Assembly: GCA_965247075.1 (NCBI GenBank)
Contig: CBDFGK010000002.1
Span: 1,178,001 to 1,242,000 of the forward strand
Direction: 5' to 3'
DNA length: 64,000 nucleotides
Origin: CBDFGK01 sp965247075
GTDB lineage: Bacteria; Pseudomonadota; Gammaproteobacteria; Pseudomonadales; Halieaceae
Shown here: positions 45,069 through 55,400 of the stretch, piece by piece
How the letters are laid out: each line of letters opens with the position of its first letter
How positions within the stretch are numbered: the first letter of the stretch is position 1
Notes under the pieces: generated by a model
Told to the model about the DNA's origin: nothing
Database searches by the model: none
What the model saw: only the letters and a program-made list of their open reading frames with translations
Made by a program: the position numbers and the translations under genes

Positions 45069-45944
45069 TTATCCGTGGTGAAAAGGATTCATGCTCATAA
45101 TAGGCTCATAGACGCCAATCTTGAAGATCAAGATGCGCCAGCACATGAATCCGGCCACTATGCCTAGCGCCGCTATCACATTGCTGCCCGGCACCTGCCA
45201 CAGCAGCAACGCCGGCAGCACAATACCCGCTGCTATGGTCACCCCGAGGTACCACTTGGTGTACAAGGTCTGTAGCAGTAATTCCACCGATGTGCGGGCG
45301 CCGGGGCTACCATGCCAGCCCGCGTGCAGAAACATCAGGTGCATCACACCTACCCCCAGCAACAGCAGTAGCTGAACTTCCACCAGGCTCTGTGAGGGCG
45401 CTATCAATAACACAACCGACACACCGGTAACCAGCGAGTACAGCAAACTGGACAGCGGCATAATGGCCGAATTCCAAATCGCTATGGCGCTTGAATGTGA
45501 CATGGCAAAACCCTGATAGCTCATGGTCATCAATGTGAATACGCCGGCCGACACCTTGAGGGTTTGTACCATCACTGAGTCGGGCGCGATGGAGTACTGC
45601 TCACCAAACAGCAGGCACAATACCAGCAGGGTTCCAAAACCAATCATGGCACCCAGCCCCAACAGGCCACGGCTGATCCAGGAGCGATCGGGCCGCAACA
45701 TGGCGCGCCAGGATCGCATGGGTACACCCATGTGCGCCAGGTGAAAATAGGGTTTGGCTGTTGCCACCGGGATCAGGCCAACAATCATGCCGGTCACGTT
45801 GTTCAGCAGCAGGGAAACAAAAAAGATGCCCGCGCCCAGTTCGGCACAGAAAAATGCATACGCCATGGAGTTATCCCAATAGCGCTGAAAACGATAACCC
45901 ACACGCAGGGTATCACCGGAAAAGACCTTGTCAGCAATGGCCAT
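45069..45944 (-). CDS. NrfD/DmsC-like membrane anchor subunit
   Basis: This 291-residue integral membrane protein has eight predicted helices. The N-terminus is FQRYWDNSMAYAFFCAELGA and the C-terminus is WRILIFKIGVYEPIMSMNPF. This matches quinone-interacting anchors of the molybdopterin oxidoreductase family. It exchanges electrons between the 4Fe-4S subunit and the quinone pool. Located between the Fe-S subunit (19 nt upstream) and fdhD. Confidence 0.85.
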   Translation of the reverse strand: MAIADKVFSGDTLRVGYRFQRYWDNSMAYAFFCAELGAGIFFVSLLLNNVTGMIVGLIPVATAKPYFHLAHMGVPMRSWRAMLRPDRSWISRGLLGLGAMIGFGTLLVLCLLFGEQYSIAPDSVMVQTLKVSAGVFTLMTMSYQGFAMSHSSAIAIWNSAIMPLSSLLYSLVTGVSVVLLIAPSQSLVEVQLLLLLGVGVMHLMFLHAGWHGSPGARTSVELLLQTLYTKWYLGVTIAAGIVLPALLLWQVPGSNVIAALGIVAGFMCWRILIFKIGVYEPIMSMNPFHHG

Positions 45945-45963
45945 TGTTCTTCTCTCCCTGCAA

Positions 45964-46578
45964 TCAGTTCACGTAAAAGACTTTGGGTTTGGTGTTCTTC
46001 TCCGGCAGCGGCGGTCGCCCGTGCCGCTCCCGAATCATCGTGCTAGCCTCGCTGTGCGGATCATCCAGGTCACCAAAGATGCGCGCATTGGTCGGGCAGG
46101 TCACCACGCAGGCGGGATCCAGGCCGGCATCGACACGCTGGCTACAGAAATCACATTTGGTAACCGTGCCGGGCGTGTAACGGCCGTAACCCTGCTCCTC
46201 GAACGGCGTGATCTCGCCGGTGCCGAACAGACCCTTGATGAAGCTCTCCGCTTCCATCTCGGTGCGCTGGTCGTAGGGGCACGCCACCGCACAGGATCCA
46301 CAGCCAATACACTTGTCGTCATCAACCATGACGATACCGTCATCGCGCGTCCAGGTGGCCCCACTGGGACATACCTTCTCGCAGGGCGCGTCTTCACAGT
46401 GGTTACAGATGGTCGGGATATAAACCCGGCTGGCCAACGGAAAAACGCCGTACTCCTCACTCAATGTCTTGGTGAAAAAAACGCCATCGGGCAGTGAGTT
46501 TTCCTGCTTACAGCCAATAACACAGGCGTTACAACCAATGCAGGCCTTAAGATCGAACACCATTCCCATTCTGGCCAT
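45964..46578 (-). CDS. Four-cluster 4Fe-4S ferredoxin subunit (DmsB-like)
   Basis: This 204-residue subunit has sixteen cysteines in four clusters: C13/C16/C19/C23, C58/C61/C66/C70, C90/C93/C96/C100 and C142/C145/C157/C161. It relays electrons between the molybdenum subunit and the membrane anchor. All ligands are present. Its first base overlaps the last base of the catalytic-subunit gene, so translation is coupled. Confidence 0.93.
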   Translation of the reverse strand: MARMGMVFDLKACIGCNACVIGCKQENSLPDGVFFTKTLSEEYGVFPLASRVYIPTICNHCEDAPCEKVCPSGATWTRDDGIVMVDDDKCIGCGSCAVACPYDQRTEMEAESFIKGLFGTGEITPFEEQGYGRYTPGTVTKCDFCSQRVDAGLDPACVVTCPTNARIFGDLDDPHSEASTMIRERHGRPPLPEKNTKPKVFYVN

Positions 46579-49211
46579 CAGTGATGCCCTCCCCTGCTCC
46601 TGGCATTCTCCAGTTCTTCCGCCAGGTCATACACCGTCCGCCCCTCTTTGAGAAAGTCCGGCCAATCATCCAGCCTGGTGATCATCACCTTACACACTGT
46701 TTCCGGCTGACCACTGGCGGCGTCGGTATTGCGTAAATCGTAGGGCAGCATGTCGTTGAAGTGTCCACCGGCGGGCAGTACACCACTGTCCTGCGACTTC
46801 ATGCGCGACAGTGCGTTAGACACACCGATGGTCTCTGGCTGCATACCCTCGGTGAGGTTGATGCGACCGTACAGATGACCGTAGGGCGACTCGACCAGCA
46901 CGATACTGCCTTTTTCCAGCCCCTTCTCCGCCGCTGTCTTGGTGTTCAGTAGCAGGCCGGTGTGAACCGGGTCGCGGTAGACAATATCCTTGATCCAGGG
47001 GTTGGAGAGGCTCTCACCAAAATTAAGCTGAATATCCTTGAAGGTGATCGCGTACATATCATACTCGGGGGGCTCCAGGTGAACCGGGTCCTGCACATTG
47101 GTGGGCAGAGGCTGGTAATCATCCCACTCCCACTCGTCGCGGAAGGGCACCCTGGCATCTTCCATTTGCTGCTTGAGCTTGTCCCGCTCGATAATGTATT
47201 CCTCGATGTAGAAGTGCAGACGCGAGCCCTCCCAGGGACGGTACCATTTATCCAGGCGCTTCTCAGTCACCGAGTGACCGCGCTCCATGTACCAGTCGAT
47301 ATCCTCGCCATTCCAGAGCAGACCCTTGCGGCGCGCAATTTCCTTGTCGGTGTACTTCTTGTCCAGGTCCAGCATCAATTCCGGATGTCCTTCAAAACCC
47401 AGGGTCAAGTTGATGACATTGTTGTAGGCCCCGAGAATGCCAAGCCGCTCCGATAACTCGTAGAAAATCTCCTCCTCGCTCTTGGTATCGTGCAGGGGCT
47501 CCACCGCAGGCTGACGGAAACTCTGGCCCTCGGTGTGAGGCGGCTCGATCATGGTGCAGTTCCAGGTCTCCAGCACATCACTGGACGGCAAAATAATGTC
47601 GGCGAAATCGGTCATCTCAGTGGCGATCAGGTCTACGCAGACGATGAAGCGCATACTCTTGATAAAGTCGAACCACTTGTGGCGCGGTCCCTGAATCGCC
47701 CACACCGGATTGGAGTGACAGTTCACAATCACGTCCGGCGTAAACTCCATACCATATTTTTCGGGATCTTCGTGCACCAGCAAATTGAGGTGCGGGGGAT
47801 GCACGCCCAGTGGGAAGTAATCCATCATGTGAAAGGTGCTGGGCGGCCAGTGAAAACCGGGAATAGGACCGAGTTGGTGCGGCGTGGTCTGCAGCAGGCC
47901 ACTCTCGCCCATCTGACAGTGATTGATGTCTACTTCCTTGCTATCGAGCACCACACCCATGTGGCCACCGGGCACATCGATGTTGCCTATCAGCATATTC
48001 ACCAGCTTGAAGCTGTGGTTGGTCTGTACGCCGGTTTTATGGCCCTGGGCACCGCGGTAGTAGTTATAGCCGGCCGGACGGAACGGTACTTCACGACCAT
48101 CCTCAAGTTTCATGGTGGCACCGATCTGCGCCGCCTCGGAAAACTCCCGGGCAATGCGACTGATGGTCTCCGCCGGCACCGTGGTGCGCTCAGACATCGC
48201 CTCGGGCGAACAATCGTCCAGCGTGTCTTTGTAGATTTGGAAGGCAGTGCGGCAGGGTTTGCCGTTGACCACGTAGTTGCCTTCAAGCGCTATCTCTTCG
48301 ATAGACTCGTCATTCCACAATTTTGCACAATTGTTCTTGGCGTCCCACATGTAGCACTGGCGATTTTCATCGCGTATAAAATAGCCATCCTCGCCCACCA
48401 AATACGGGGCGTTGGTATCCCGCCTGAGAAACCTGTAATCACACAGACCTTCTTTAATGAGGGTGTGCGCCATGCCCATGGCAAAGTGGCGGTCGGTAGC
48501 GGGACGAATCGGCACCCACTCCTCGGCCTTGGCCGAGCCAATGGAGAGCCGCGGTTCAATGGATACCATGCGCATATTGCGTTCGATTCTCGCCTTGGCT
48601 ACCCAGTTGGCCTGGGCCGCCGCGTGCAGGTGTGAGGAAAAACCATCACCGGTGCCGTTGTTGATCCAGTAGTTGCAGTACTTGGCATCGTTGGCACAGC
48701 CAAAGGCGGAGTGAACCATGCCGTTGACGGGGTGGTAGGCGCCACCACACATGGTGCCGCCAGACTGGTAAAAATTGAAATTACCAAACGCCAGGGGCCA
48801 GGCCCAGATATTGAACTTCTGGAAGTCCTCGATTGAGGGCAGAATTTTGCGCGGGTCTTCGTCCAGGGATTTCTTGATCTCCCGGGCGGTAATTTCGAAG
48901 GCCTCGTCCCAGGCAATGGGCTCCCATTTGGGGTCTATGCCCACACCCTTCTCGGGATTGGTGCGGCGCAGAGGCGTTTTGAAGCGAGCCGGATCGTAAT
49001 GGCGCATGATGGCGGCATTGCCCTTGGGGCAGAGCTTGCCATTGTTCGAGGGATTGGTGGGGTTGCCTTCAATCTTGTTGATCACACCCTCATCGGTGAC
49101 GTGGATCATATTGCCACAAGAGTGCAGGCACATCTTGCAGCTCGACGCTACCCAGCGACCGCTCTTCAGAGAATTTGCCGTCGGTTGTTCACGAGCTTGC
49201 TTAGTCGCCAT
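46578..49211 (-). CDS. Molybdopterin (bis-MGD) oxidoreductase catalytic subunit
   Basis: This 877-residue protein has a 4Fe-4S site at Cys25/Cys28/Cys32/Cys61, followed by Lys63 in LCPKGNAA, the electron-relay Lys seen in formate dehydrogenase-type members. Three large MPT-binding domains and a C-terminal MopB domain (KDIVYRDPVHTGLLLNTKTA) follow. Cys155 in YQSGGTMCGGAYHPVNG is a candidate Mo ligand, but this needs alignment. There is no Tat signal, so the enzyme should face the cytoplasm, unlike PsrA/DmsA-type enzymes. FdhD in the operon suggests a formate-dehydrogenase-like sulfido ligand. The substrate is unknown. Confidence 0.88.
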   Translation of the reverse strand: MATKQAREQPTANSLKSGRWVASSCKMCLHSCGNMIHVTDEGVINKIEGNPTNPSNNGKLCPKGNAAIMRHYDPARFKTPLRRTNPEKGVGIDPKWEPIAWDEAFEITAREIKKSLDEDPRKILPSIEDFQKFNIWAWPLAFGNFNFYQSGGTMCGGAYHPVNGMVHSAFGCANDAKYCNYWINNGTGDGFSSHLHAAAQANWVAKARIERNMRMVSIEPRLSIGSAKAEEWVPIRPATDRHFAMGMAHTLIKEGLCDYRFLRRDTNAPYLVGEDGYFIRDENRQCYMWDAKNNCAKLWNDESIEEIALEGNYVVNGKPCRTAFQIYKDTLDDCSPEAMSERTTVPAETISRIAREFSEAAQIGATMKLEDGREVPFRPAGYNYYRGAQGHKTGVQTNHSFKLVNMLIGNIDVPGGHMGVVLDSKEVDINHCQMGESGLLQTTPHQLGPIPGFHWPPSTFHMMDYFPLGVHPPHLNLLVHEDPEKYGMEFTPDVIVNCHSNPVWAIQGPRHKWFDFIKSMRFIVCVDLIATEMTDFADIILPSSDVLETWNCTMIEPPHTEGQSFRQPAVEPLHDTKSEEEIFYELSERLGILGAYNNVINLTLGFEGHPELMLDLDKKYTDKEIARRKGLLWNGEDIDWYMERGHSVTEKRLDKWYRPWEGSRLHFYIEEYIIERDKLKQQMEDARVPFRDEWEWDDYQPLPTNVQDPVHLEPPEYDMYAITFKDIQLNFGESLSNPWIKDIVYRDPVHTGLLLNTKTAAEKGLEKGSIVLVESPYGHLYGRINLTEGMQPETIGVSNALSRMKSQDSGVLPAGGHFNDMLPYDLRNTDAASGQPETVCKVMITRLDDWPDFLKEGRTVYDLAEELENARSRGGHH

Positions 49212-49386
49212 AGTGTTCCCGCCTCACGTTCTTTTGTTTATTTTAACGTTTATTTTATATACCTGATTCTCCAGTCTGTGAAGCACCCGGTCACTCCACT
49301 GCACTGGCAATCAAGTATTATTGCGCAGCGGTACAAATGCCGCCGGCCGGCGCGGCGCGCAGATCCAAACCGGCGAAAGTGGCCCC

Positions 49387-49872
49387 TCAGGCAGGGTTTC
49401 GCAGCAGCGCCCAGGCGGTAATTAGCATGCTCAATACCATGCCCGCTGAGGCTGGCACCGCAAGTAGTTTGCCTATAGCAGCGGCGGGGCCAATCTGCAG
49501 TAACACACCCAGTGGAAACAGCGCCGCACTGAGCGCCAACACCCCTGCCAGCGCGACACCCTGTAGCTCGGACAGACCCAGTTGTTTAAAGACCAGGCCA
49601 ATCGCGATAAGGATTAGCGACAACATGCCCCAGTGGCCGTGCGCATGCACCTCGGCGCGATATTCGGCACTTATGGCACCATAACTTTCCAAAGCGGCAA
49701 AAGCGGTGCTCATATCGCCATTGGCGGCCTGCATAAAGCCGGTGGCCATTTGCGTGCCCATACCCACCAGCGTCTGGTGTTCGTCGAAGACGGCGTAGCC
49801 GACCCCAAAAGCCATGGTGCAGACAATCAAAAACAAGCCGGTAAGAATCAGTATTCGCTGTGCTGTATTCAC
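49387..49872 (-). CDS. Four-helix membrane protein with a HAHGH motif
   Basis: This 161-residue protein (GTG start) has about four membrane helices: residues 8-28, about 80-95 led by the motif, about 102-120 and about 130-152. His76/His78/His80 (EVHAHGHWGML) lie at the start of the second helix. The domain resembles the two halves of the preceding 366-residue protein, so it is a third copy of the same unit. It overlaps that gene by 4 nt. A heme- or metal-binding role is inferred from the clustered His residues. I cannot name a family. Confidence 0.75.
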   Translation of the reverse strand: MNTAQRILILTGLFLIVCTMAFGVGYAVFDEHQTLVGMGTQMATGFMQAANGDMSTAFAALESYGAISAEYRAEVHAHGHWGMLSLILIAIGLVFKQLGLSELQGVALAGVLALSAALFPLGVLLQIGPAAAIGKLLAVPASAGMVLSMLITAWALLRNPA

Positions 49873-50969
49873 GCCTCACCTCCCTGCGAGGCATCCTTGG
49901 CCCCGGTATGACGCAGCAGGCCAAATAACATCGCCAATAGCGCCACGATCATTGTGAAGCCCGCCAGATCGGCAATAATACTGCCGACGAAGCCAAAGGG
50001 AATTTCCAGGATAATCCCCGCCGGCAGGGCAATACCACTGATCGCGGCGCACAGCGCCCAGCGCTGTCGCAGCCGGTCTGTGTATTGAACAAAGCCCTGC
50101 AGGAAGGACATCAGCAATAGCAAAATGCCCATTTCGTTGATGTGCGCATGGGTGGCGATATTGATGGCACGAAACATCTGGTAATTGCCATATTCGCCAA
50201 AGGCCGCGCCCAGCGCCACCTCATCCTGCGCCGCCGCCTGTACGACAATGTCCTTGAGGATATCGACCTCGCTGGGTGAGCCGCCCAGGCTGCTTACCGC
50301 CGCCAGCCCCATGCCATAGAAAAAACCACTCACAATCAACAATAAACCAGCCACCAGCAGGGTACTCGAGGCGCTATTGCCAGTGCCGATATAGCTGGGC
50401 TCGATGCGCTCATCCCCCTGTAGGTGACGCCACATCCCCCACAGTTGAATGGCCACGGCCACGGCCAGTAATGCGCCGCACAAGTCGGCCAGAATACTGG
50501 CCCAGCCAATGTGTTGCAGTGGGCTGTAGGCAAGACCAACGTAGTAAATAGCAAAAATTGACGGGGCCAGCAGCCAGGCTGAAAGTATAAACAGCCAGGC
50601 GGAGCGTCGTTTGGCCTGCTCGGATAACGCCACCCAGGGCTGCAACATCGCCAATAGCAGGGCGATGTAGCCCATGTGAATAATATGCGAATGGGCATCG
50701 ATTTTGGTGCCTTTGTTCTCCAGGAAGCCACCGATCGCCATAAAGTGTTGCAGTATTCCCTGACTATCTCCCAGCGGTATCAGCTGGGAAGCTGCAAACA
50801 TCGCCTCACCAATACGACCGTTATTGGGATGCAGGACGAACATGGCAAAGACATCGCCTAGCAGCATGCCGCTAACCGCCAGCAAAATACCGCCGATTAC
50901 CAGTATGCGCTGGGAGTCGCTGGCAACCGGTTCGTGCAACTCAATGTTTGCAAATGCAGTCTGAGTCAA
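49869..50969 (-). CDS. Duplicated eight-helix membrane protein with two HxH motifs
   Basis: This 366-residue protein starts at a TTG (50967-50969) preceded by AAAAGGAGG at ideal distance. The longer frame upstream lacks protein-like features. It consists of two similar halves of about 180 residues, each with four membrane helices and a motif at the lumenal start of helix 2: AHSHIIHMGY (His93/His95) and THAHINEMGI (His274/His276), both followed by a Leu-rich helix ending LQ. First gene of the molybdoenzyme operon. It may be a cytochrome-b-like or heme-copper-like electron carrier, or a sensor. This is inference. Confidence 0.75.
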   Translation of the reverse strand: MTQTAFANIELHEPVASDSQRILVIGGILLAVSGMLLGDVFAMFVLHPNNGRIGEAMFAASQLIPLGDSQGILQHFMAIGGFLENKGTKIDAHSHIIHMGYIALLLAMLQPWVALSEQAKRRSAWLFILSAWLLAPSIFAIYYVGLAYSPLQHIGWASILADLCGALLAVAVAIQLWGMWRHLQGDERIEPSYIGTGNSASSTLLVAGLLLIVSGFFYGMGLAAVSSLGGSPSEVDILKDIVVQAAAQDEVALGAAFGEYGNYQMFRAINIATHAHINEMGILLLLMSFLQGFVQYTDRLRQRWALCAAISGIALPAGIILEIPFGFVGSIIADLAGFTMIVALLAMLFGLLRHTGAKDASQGGEA

Positions 50970-51108
50970 TGTGAGCCTCCTTTTCAGGTAAGGGTGAACG
51001 CCTGTAGCTGTGTTTAACTTAGGGTGTGAAATAAGAGGCGTGCGCCAACACAGCATAGTACCCGACAAGACCAATAAAAACCAGAAATATACCTTGTTTT
51101 AGAGCCTC

Positions 51109-51177
51109 CTATGGAGTGTAGACAGTTGTATCAGACTGTATATTTTCTACGGCTCTTTTGATATTGACGTTGCTCAT
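51109..51177 (-). pseudogene. First 22 codons of a GHKL-type ATPase gene in the RM operon
   Basis: An ATG overlapping the restriction gene's stop (ATGA) and preceded by GAGGAGGAAAC opens a frame reading SNVNIKRAVENIQSDTTVYT, then Pro and a TAG stop at 51109-51111. This is the typical N-terminus of Hsp90-like (GHKL) ATP-binding proteins found beside type ISP-like systems. After that the sequence is unrelated, so the gene was truncated where the island meets the molybdoenzyme operon. Confidence 0.5.
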
Positions 51178-52466
51178 GTTTCCTCCTCATTAGAAACGTC
51201 AATATCCAGTGATGGTAAAGACCGGACAATTTTCATTGTTTCCAGACTTACAGTTATCACGCGCTGGAATAATTCCAATGGATATCTGGCGTCGTCAACT
51301 GTTTCGGTAGCGTAAAGGTTGGCGTCGTTGACGATCCCGCTGGCCTTGTCTGTTTTTACGCATTGGCGATCCATTAGCCAATCGAGGGCAGCTTTGCCAT
51401 TGACAATGTAATCATATGCTTCAAGAGGAATATCTTTGATGGTGATATGATCGTTATAAATGACAGTGGTTTTATCTTTTTCTTTGCCCACCTTGCCGAA
51501 CTTCATTTTTGTAACGTAGTAATCCTTATCGGTTTTGGGATTATCTTCTATCTTGACAGGGTAAAGCTCAGCGCTCTCATAATCCACATGTAGCTCACCG
51601 AGTTTTCTACCAGCCTCGACAAACGCCCAAAAGTCTTTAGCCTTCTTTACGCATGGAATACGCGGTAACTGTTTGGAAAGGTTGTCAGCGTAACGAGCGC
51701 GATATTCCTCGGAATGCAGCAAGCCATAGATATAATAGAAGACGTCTTCCTTGCTGATTTTCTCATTTGAATAGGCTGTCTTAAAATGCGTCAATCCTGC
51801 CTCTGTAATGCCATCTCTAACAGTGTAGCCCGCTTCTACATCTGTGGATGCAAAGAGATCATCGCCCGAAGACACCTCATTGTCTTCGTAGAGTTTCAGC
51901 GGAAAACATTGGGAACCAGCCTCTAACATATTCAAGTCTGGCAAAACATCCGTCATAAACACCGAAAAACCATTTCTCGAACCTTTACCAGTAAGCGCAA
52001 TTACTCGATTTTCTGCGCCATCATGTGGAAAAAGCTGCGGAACTTGGTAAATCATCGCGTTCATTTCACGAGAAAAATATATCCATCGCTTAACAAATGG
52101 ACGATAAATACCTTTAGCTACATGTGACGGATCGTAGTCGAGGGTCTTCCCTTTCACCAAATCTGACTTTAAGTTTCTGTTCCAGCTAATTCTTGCCAAG
52201 TCCGCCTGTATAAAGTCGTCAACGTCACTTCCTGACAAGCCTAAATTTGCTTTCCTATATCGGGTCACTTCCTTATTGTAGAATTCTATCATTGCCGATA
52301 TATTTTTCTTAACAATGTCCTTCGAAAAATTCCAACACCATACATCGCGTCCAGTTGCCACTCCTAAGGAATAATTTTCAAATATCTTTTTGTCCGCTCT
52401 GTTCTTTTTATCACCTAGCTCGATGAATTTCTCAAAACGATCATCCCGCTGATTCAGCCAAATCAC
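51174..52466 (-). CDS. Type ISP restriction-modification enzyme, C-terminal part (after frameshift)
   Basis: This 430-residue frame continues the 1214-residue protein at 52441-56085. From LNQRDDRFEKFIELGDKK onward it matches the target-recognition and C-terminal region of type ISP enzymes (IYRPFVKRWIYFSREMNAMI; FYYIYGLLHSEEYRARY; DYIVNGKAALDWLMDRQ). The correct junction needs removal of one base in the run at 52460-52462 (sense TTT), which restores HSDWLNQRDDRF. It is probably not translated alone unless it re-initiates. Its last codon overlaps the truncated ATPase gene. Confidence 0.85.
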   Translation of the reverse strand: MIWLNQRDDRFEKFIELGDKKNRADKKIFENYSLGVATGRDVWCWNFSKDIVKKNISAMIEFYNKEVTRYRKANLGLSGSDVDDFIQADLARISWNRNLKSDLVKGKTLDYDPSHVAKGIYRPFVKRWIYFSREMNAMIYQVPQLFPHDGAENRVIALTGKGSRNGFSVFMTDVLPDLNMLEAGSQCFPLKLYEDNEVSSGDDLFASTDVEAGYTVRDGITEAGLTHFKTAYSNEKISKEDVFYYIYGLLHSEEYRARYADNLSKQLPRIPCVKKAKDFWAFVEAGRKLGELHVDYESAELYPVKIEDNPKTDKDYYVTKMKFGKVGKEKDKTTVIYNDHITIKDIPLEAYDYIVNGKAALDWLMDRQCVKTDKASGIVNDANLYATETVDDARYPLELFQRVITVSLETMKIVRSLPSLDIDVSNEEET

Positions 52467-55400
52467 TATGCTTGTCTGGCACTATGTCTAACCAACCATC
52501 TGCCGTTGTTATGCCATTGAGACTTTCGAATGTGGAAATAATCTCTAGCTTTTGATCTTCGCTTAGATCATCACCAATATCATGGTAACTAATTTGACCA
52601 TGTTCTTTTGCGTTTGGATTCTTCACAAAAATTGATATAGCGATTCCCGTCATGCTCGCTGAACCGAAAATATTGTCCCCTTCTTTGGCTAGTCCTTTAC
52701 TCAGCATATTCTTGCGAATATCACCTCGCAAATGGAATACATAAAGATTGCTGAATTCGTCTGCCAAACACTTGCGCATCCCATCAGCGAACGAGCGCTC
52801 AATCCATGCACTGCCAGAAACATAGGCCATCACGCCACTATCACCTATTCGATCACACCCCCAACGAATTGCACGAACATACGAATCCATTAAGTTTTTT
52901 GTTGAAGTCGCAGTAGAGTTAGCTGCATAGGTTTGACTGATTTTTTCATCAAGACTTGGATATGCGACATTCGCATTTTTGTCGTTAGCGCTCGTCTGGC
53001 CTGACGAATAAGGCGGGTTGCCCATGATTACACGAATATCCAGTTCTTTTTGCCGTGTACGGCGAGCACTGTTATCCACCATAAGTTCACTAACCAAGTC
53101 TTCTTTTTCGTAGAGCTGGAACGTATCGGTTAGGCAGATACCCTCAAAAGGTTGATAGTTTCCACCGACAAGGCTGTGATAAACCGCCTCGATATTGATG
53201 GCGGCGATGTAGTAAGCCAACAGGACAATTTCGTTGGCATGAATCTCGTTTTTGTATTTACGGGGCAATTGTTCTTTACTGATCAACCCGCTTTGCAACA
53301 TACGGGTAATGAACGTACCTGTCCCTGTGAAGGGATCAATGATATGAACGCCTTTGCTGCCTAATGTTTGCCCGAACTCCGATTTCAGCACGTCATTTAC
53401 CGAGTGAATTATGAAATCCACCACTTCAACAGGTGTGTAAACAATGCCAAGGCGCTCGGTCATTCTCGGGAAAGCGTTGCGAAAGAATTTGTCGTAAAGG
53501 TCAACTACTATCTTCTGCTTTCCTGTCGCGTTATCAATTCCTTCCGCGCGCATCTGTATACTGGCATAGAATTTGTCCAACGTATCGGCTTCTTTTTCCA
53601 GTTTATGTTCTTGCAAGATATCCAGCACCTGTTGCATGGCTTGCGATACAGGATTATTGCTGGAAAAGCTGTATTCCTTAAACAAAGCATCAAACACCGG
53701 CTTGGTGATTAAGTGCTGCGCCAACATTTCAATGACTTCATTATCGGTAATGCTGTCATTAAGATCGTCACGTAATCCTTTGGCAAAGGACTGGAAGGCT
53801 GCTACCTCTTTCTTGTTCTTTGAATTGGTAACAATCGTTGTGATGCGCGTGATATGGGTTTTGGCGATCTTGGCAATATCTCTTGCCCAATCCTCCCAAT
53901 GATTACGATTACCGCACTTCTTCACGACCTTGGCATAAAGGGCGCGTTCGACCTCTCCAATTTCAAACTGCAAATTGAGGTTGTCGTCTTTGGTGTATTT
54001 CTTAAGTTCAGACTTGCCAATGGAGTATGCACCCTTGCCAGCGTCTTTGTTTTTTGTGCCTGTAGTTTTCTTGGCTTTGGGCTGGATTTTGTTAGTGATC
54101 GCTATCACTTCTATTTTATGATTATCTTTACCAATCAAATCCAGCTTGTTAATCATCGCGTCAAAACGATCATCGTGTGAACGCAAGGCTTGTAAGACTT
54201 CCCACACAACCTTGTAAATTTTGTTGTCATTAAGCGCCTTGGAGGGTTCCATTCCGGTAGGAATGACCACAGGTAATATGACGTACCCCCGTTTCTTGTT
54301 AGGCGCTTTACGCATAATGCGGCCAACTGATTGCACAACATCGACTTGTGAATTACGCGGCGTAAGGAATAAGACAGCATCAAGAGCTGGAACATCTACC
54401 CCTTCGGACAGACAGCGAACATTGCTTAAAATGCGGCATGTGTCTTTCGGTGATTCGTCCTTCAACCATTGGAGCTTTGATTCCTTTTCAGTGGCATTCA
54501 TGCTGCCGTCAACATGCGCTGCTTCACAGGCAAGTGTATTGTGATCGTCTTCCTGTTCTTGATAGGCTTCAACAACGGCCTGAAACATAGAAGCGATATT
54601 TTTCGAGCTTACTTTGTGGGTTTTCTTGCCCGTGCTGGCTTCAATAACCTGACAAAATGCTACAGCGCGTTGCATCGGGCCACTATCATCAGCAAGACCG
54701 TCTTCCTGCTCTTGCTTACCAAGCGCTTTCCAGCACCCTACGATTTTGGCGGCATCATCAACTTTTAGCTGATTGTTTTCATCGGATAACAGGCTTTGCA
54801 ATCTTGTGCTGATATGGGCTTCATCCACAGTCAGTACAATAACTTTGTAATCAACCAACAAATCACGCTCTACCGCCTCCGAAAAAGTAATAACGTACAA
54901 ATCTTTACCATAGAGCGCTTCATCATCCATTGAGCAAAGAGCGATATTATCTTTTTCGGCTGTTGCCTGTGCGCTATCCCCATAAATACGCGGGGTAGCT
55001 GTCATGTAAATTCGTTTATCTGCGCGAATGAAATCATTGTCGTGAACTTTAACGAACTTACTTTCTTCCTCGCCCTCAAAGGTCGCGCCAGTTGTGCGGT
55101 GTGCTTCGTCACAAATAGTCAGGTCAAAGTCACCAAGACCGTGTTTCTTTTGTGCTTCGCTGATAACGGCAATTGAGTGATAAGTAGAAAACACTACGCT
55201 CATATGAGCAGCGTCATGACGATTAGCCATTTCACTGGCCAAAGCCTGTGCATTGGTTGTGGCAGGATAACGAAGTTCGTGCATAAAGGTTTGCACAACA
55301 TCATCATCTTTCTTGCGCTTTTTACCGATATCGCTATCTGAACAAACGGCAAAACTATGCAAAGGAATACCGCTTTGTTGCGTCCATTCGGTAAGGGTCT

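Noticed and set aside
46578..49211. Naming the molybdoenzyme a formate dehydrogenase because fdhD is adjacent.
   Set aside because: The catalytic-site ligand cannot be fixed without alignment, there is no Tat signal or selenocysteine-type context, and FdhD homologues serve other enzymes. The function is left open.
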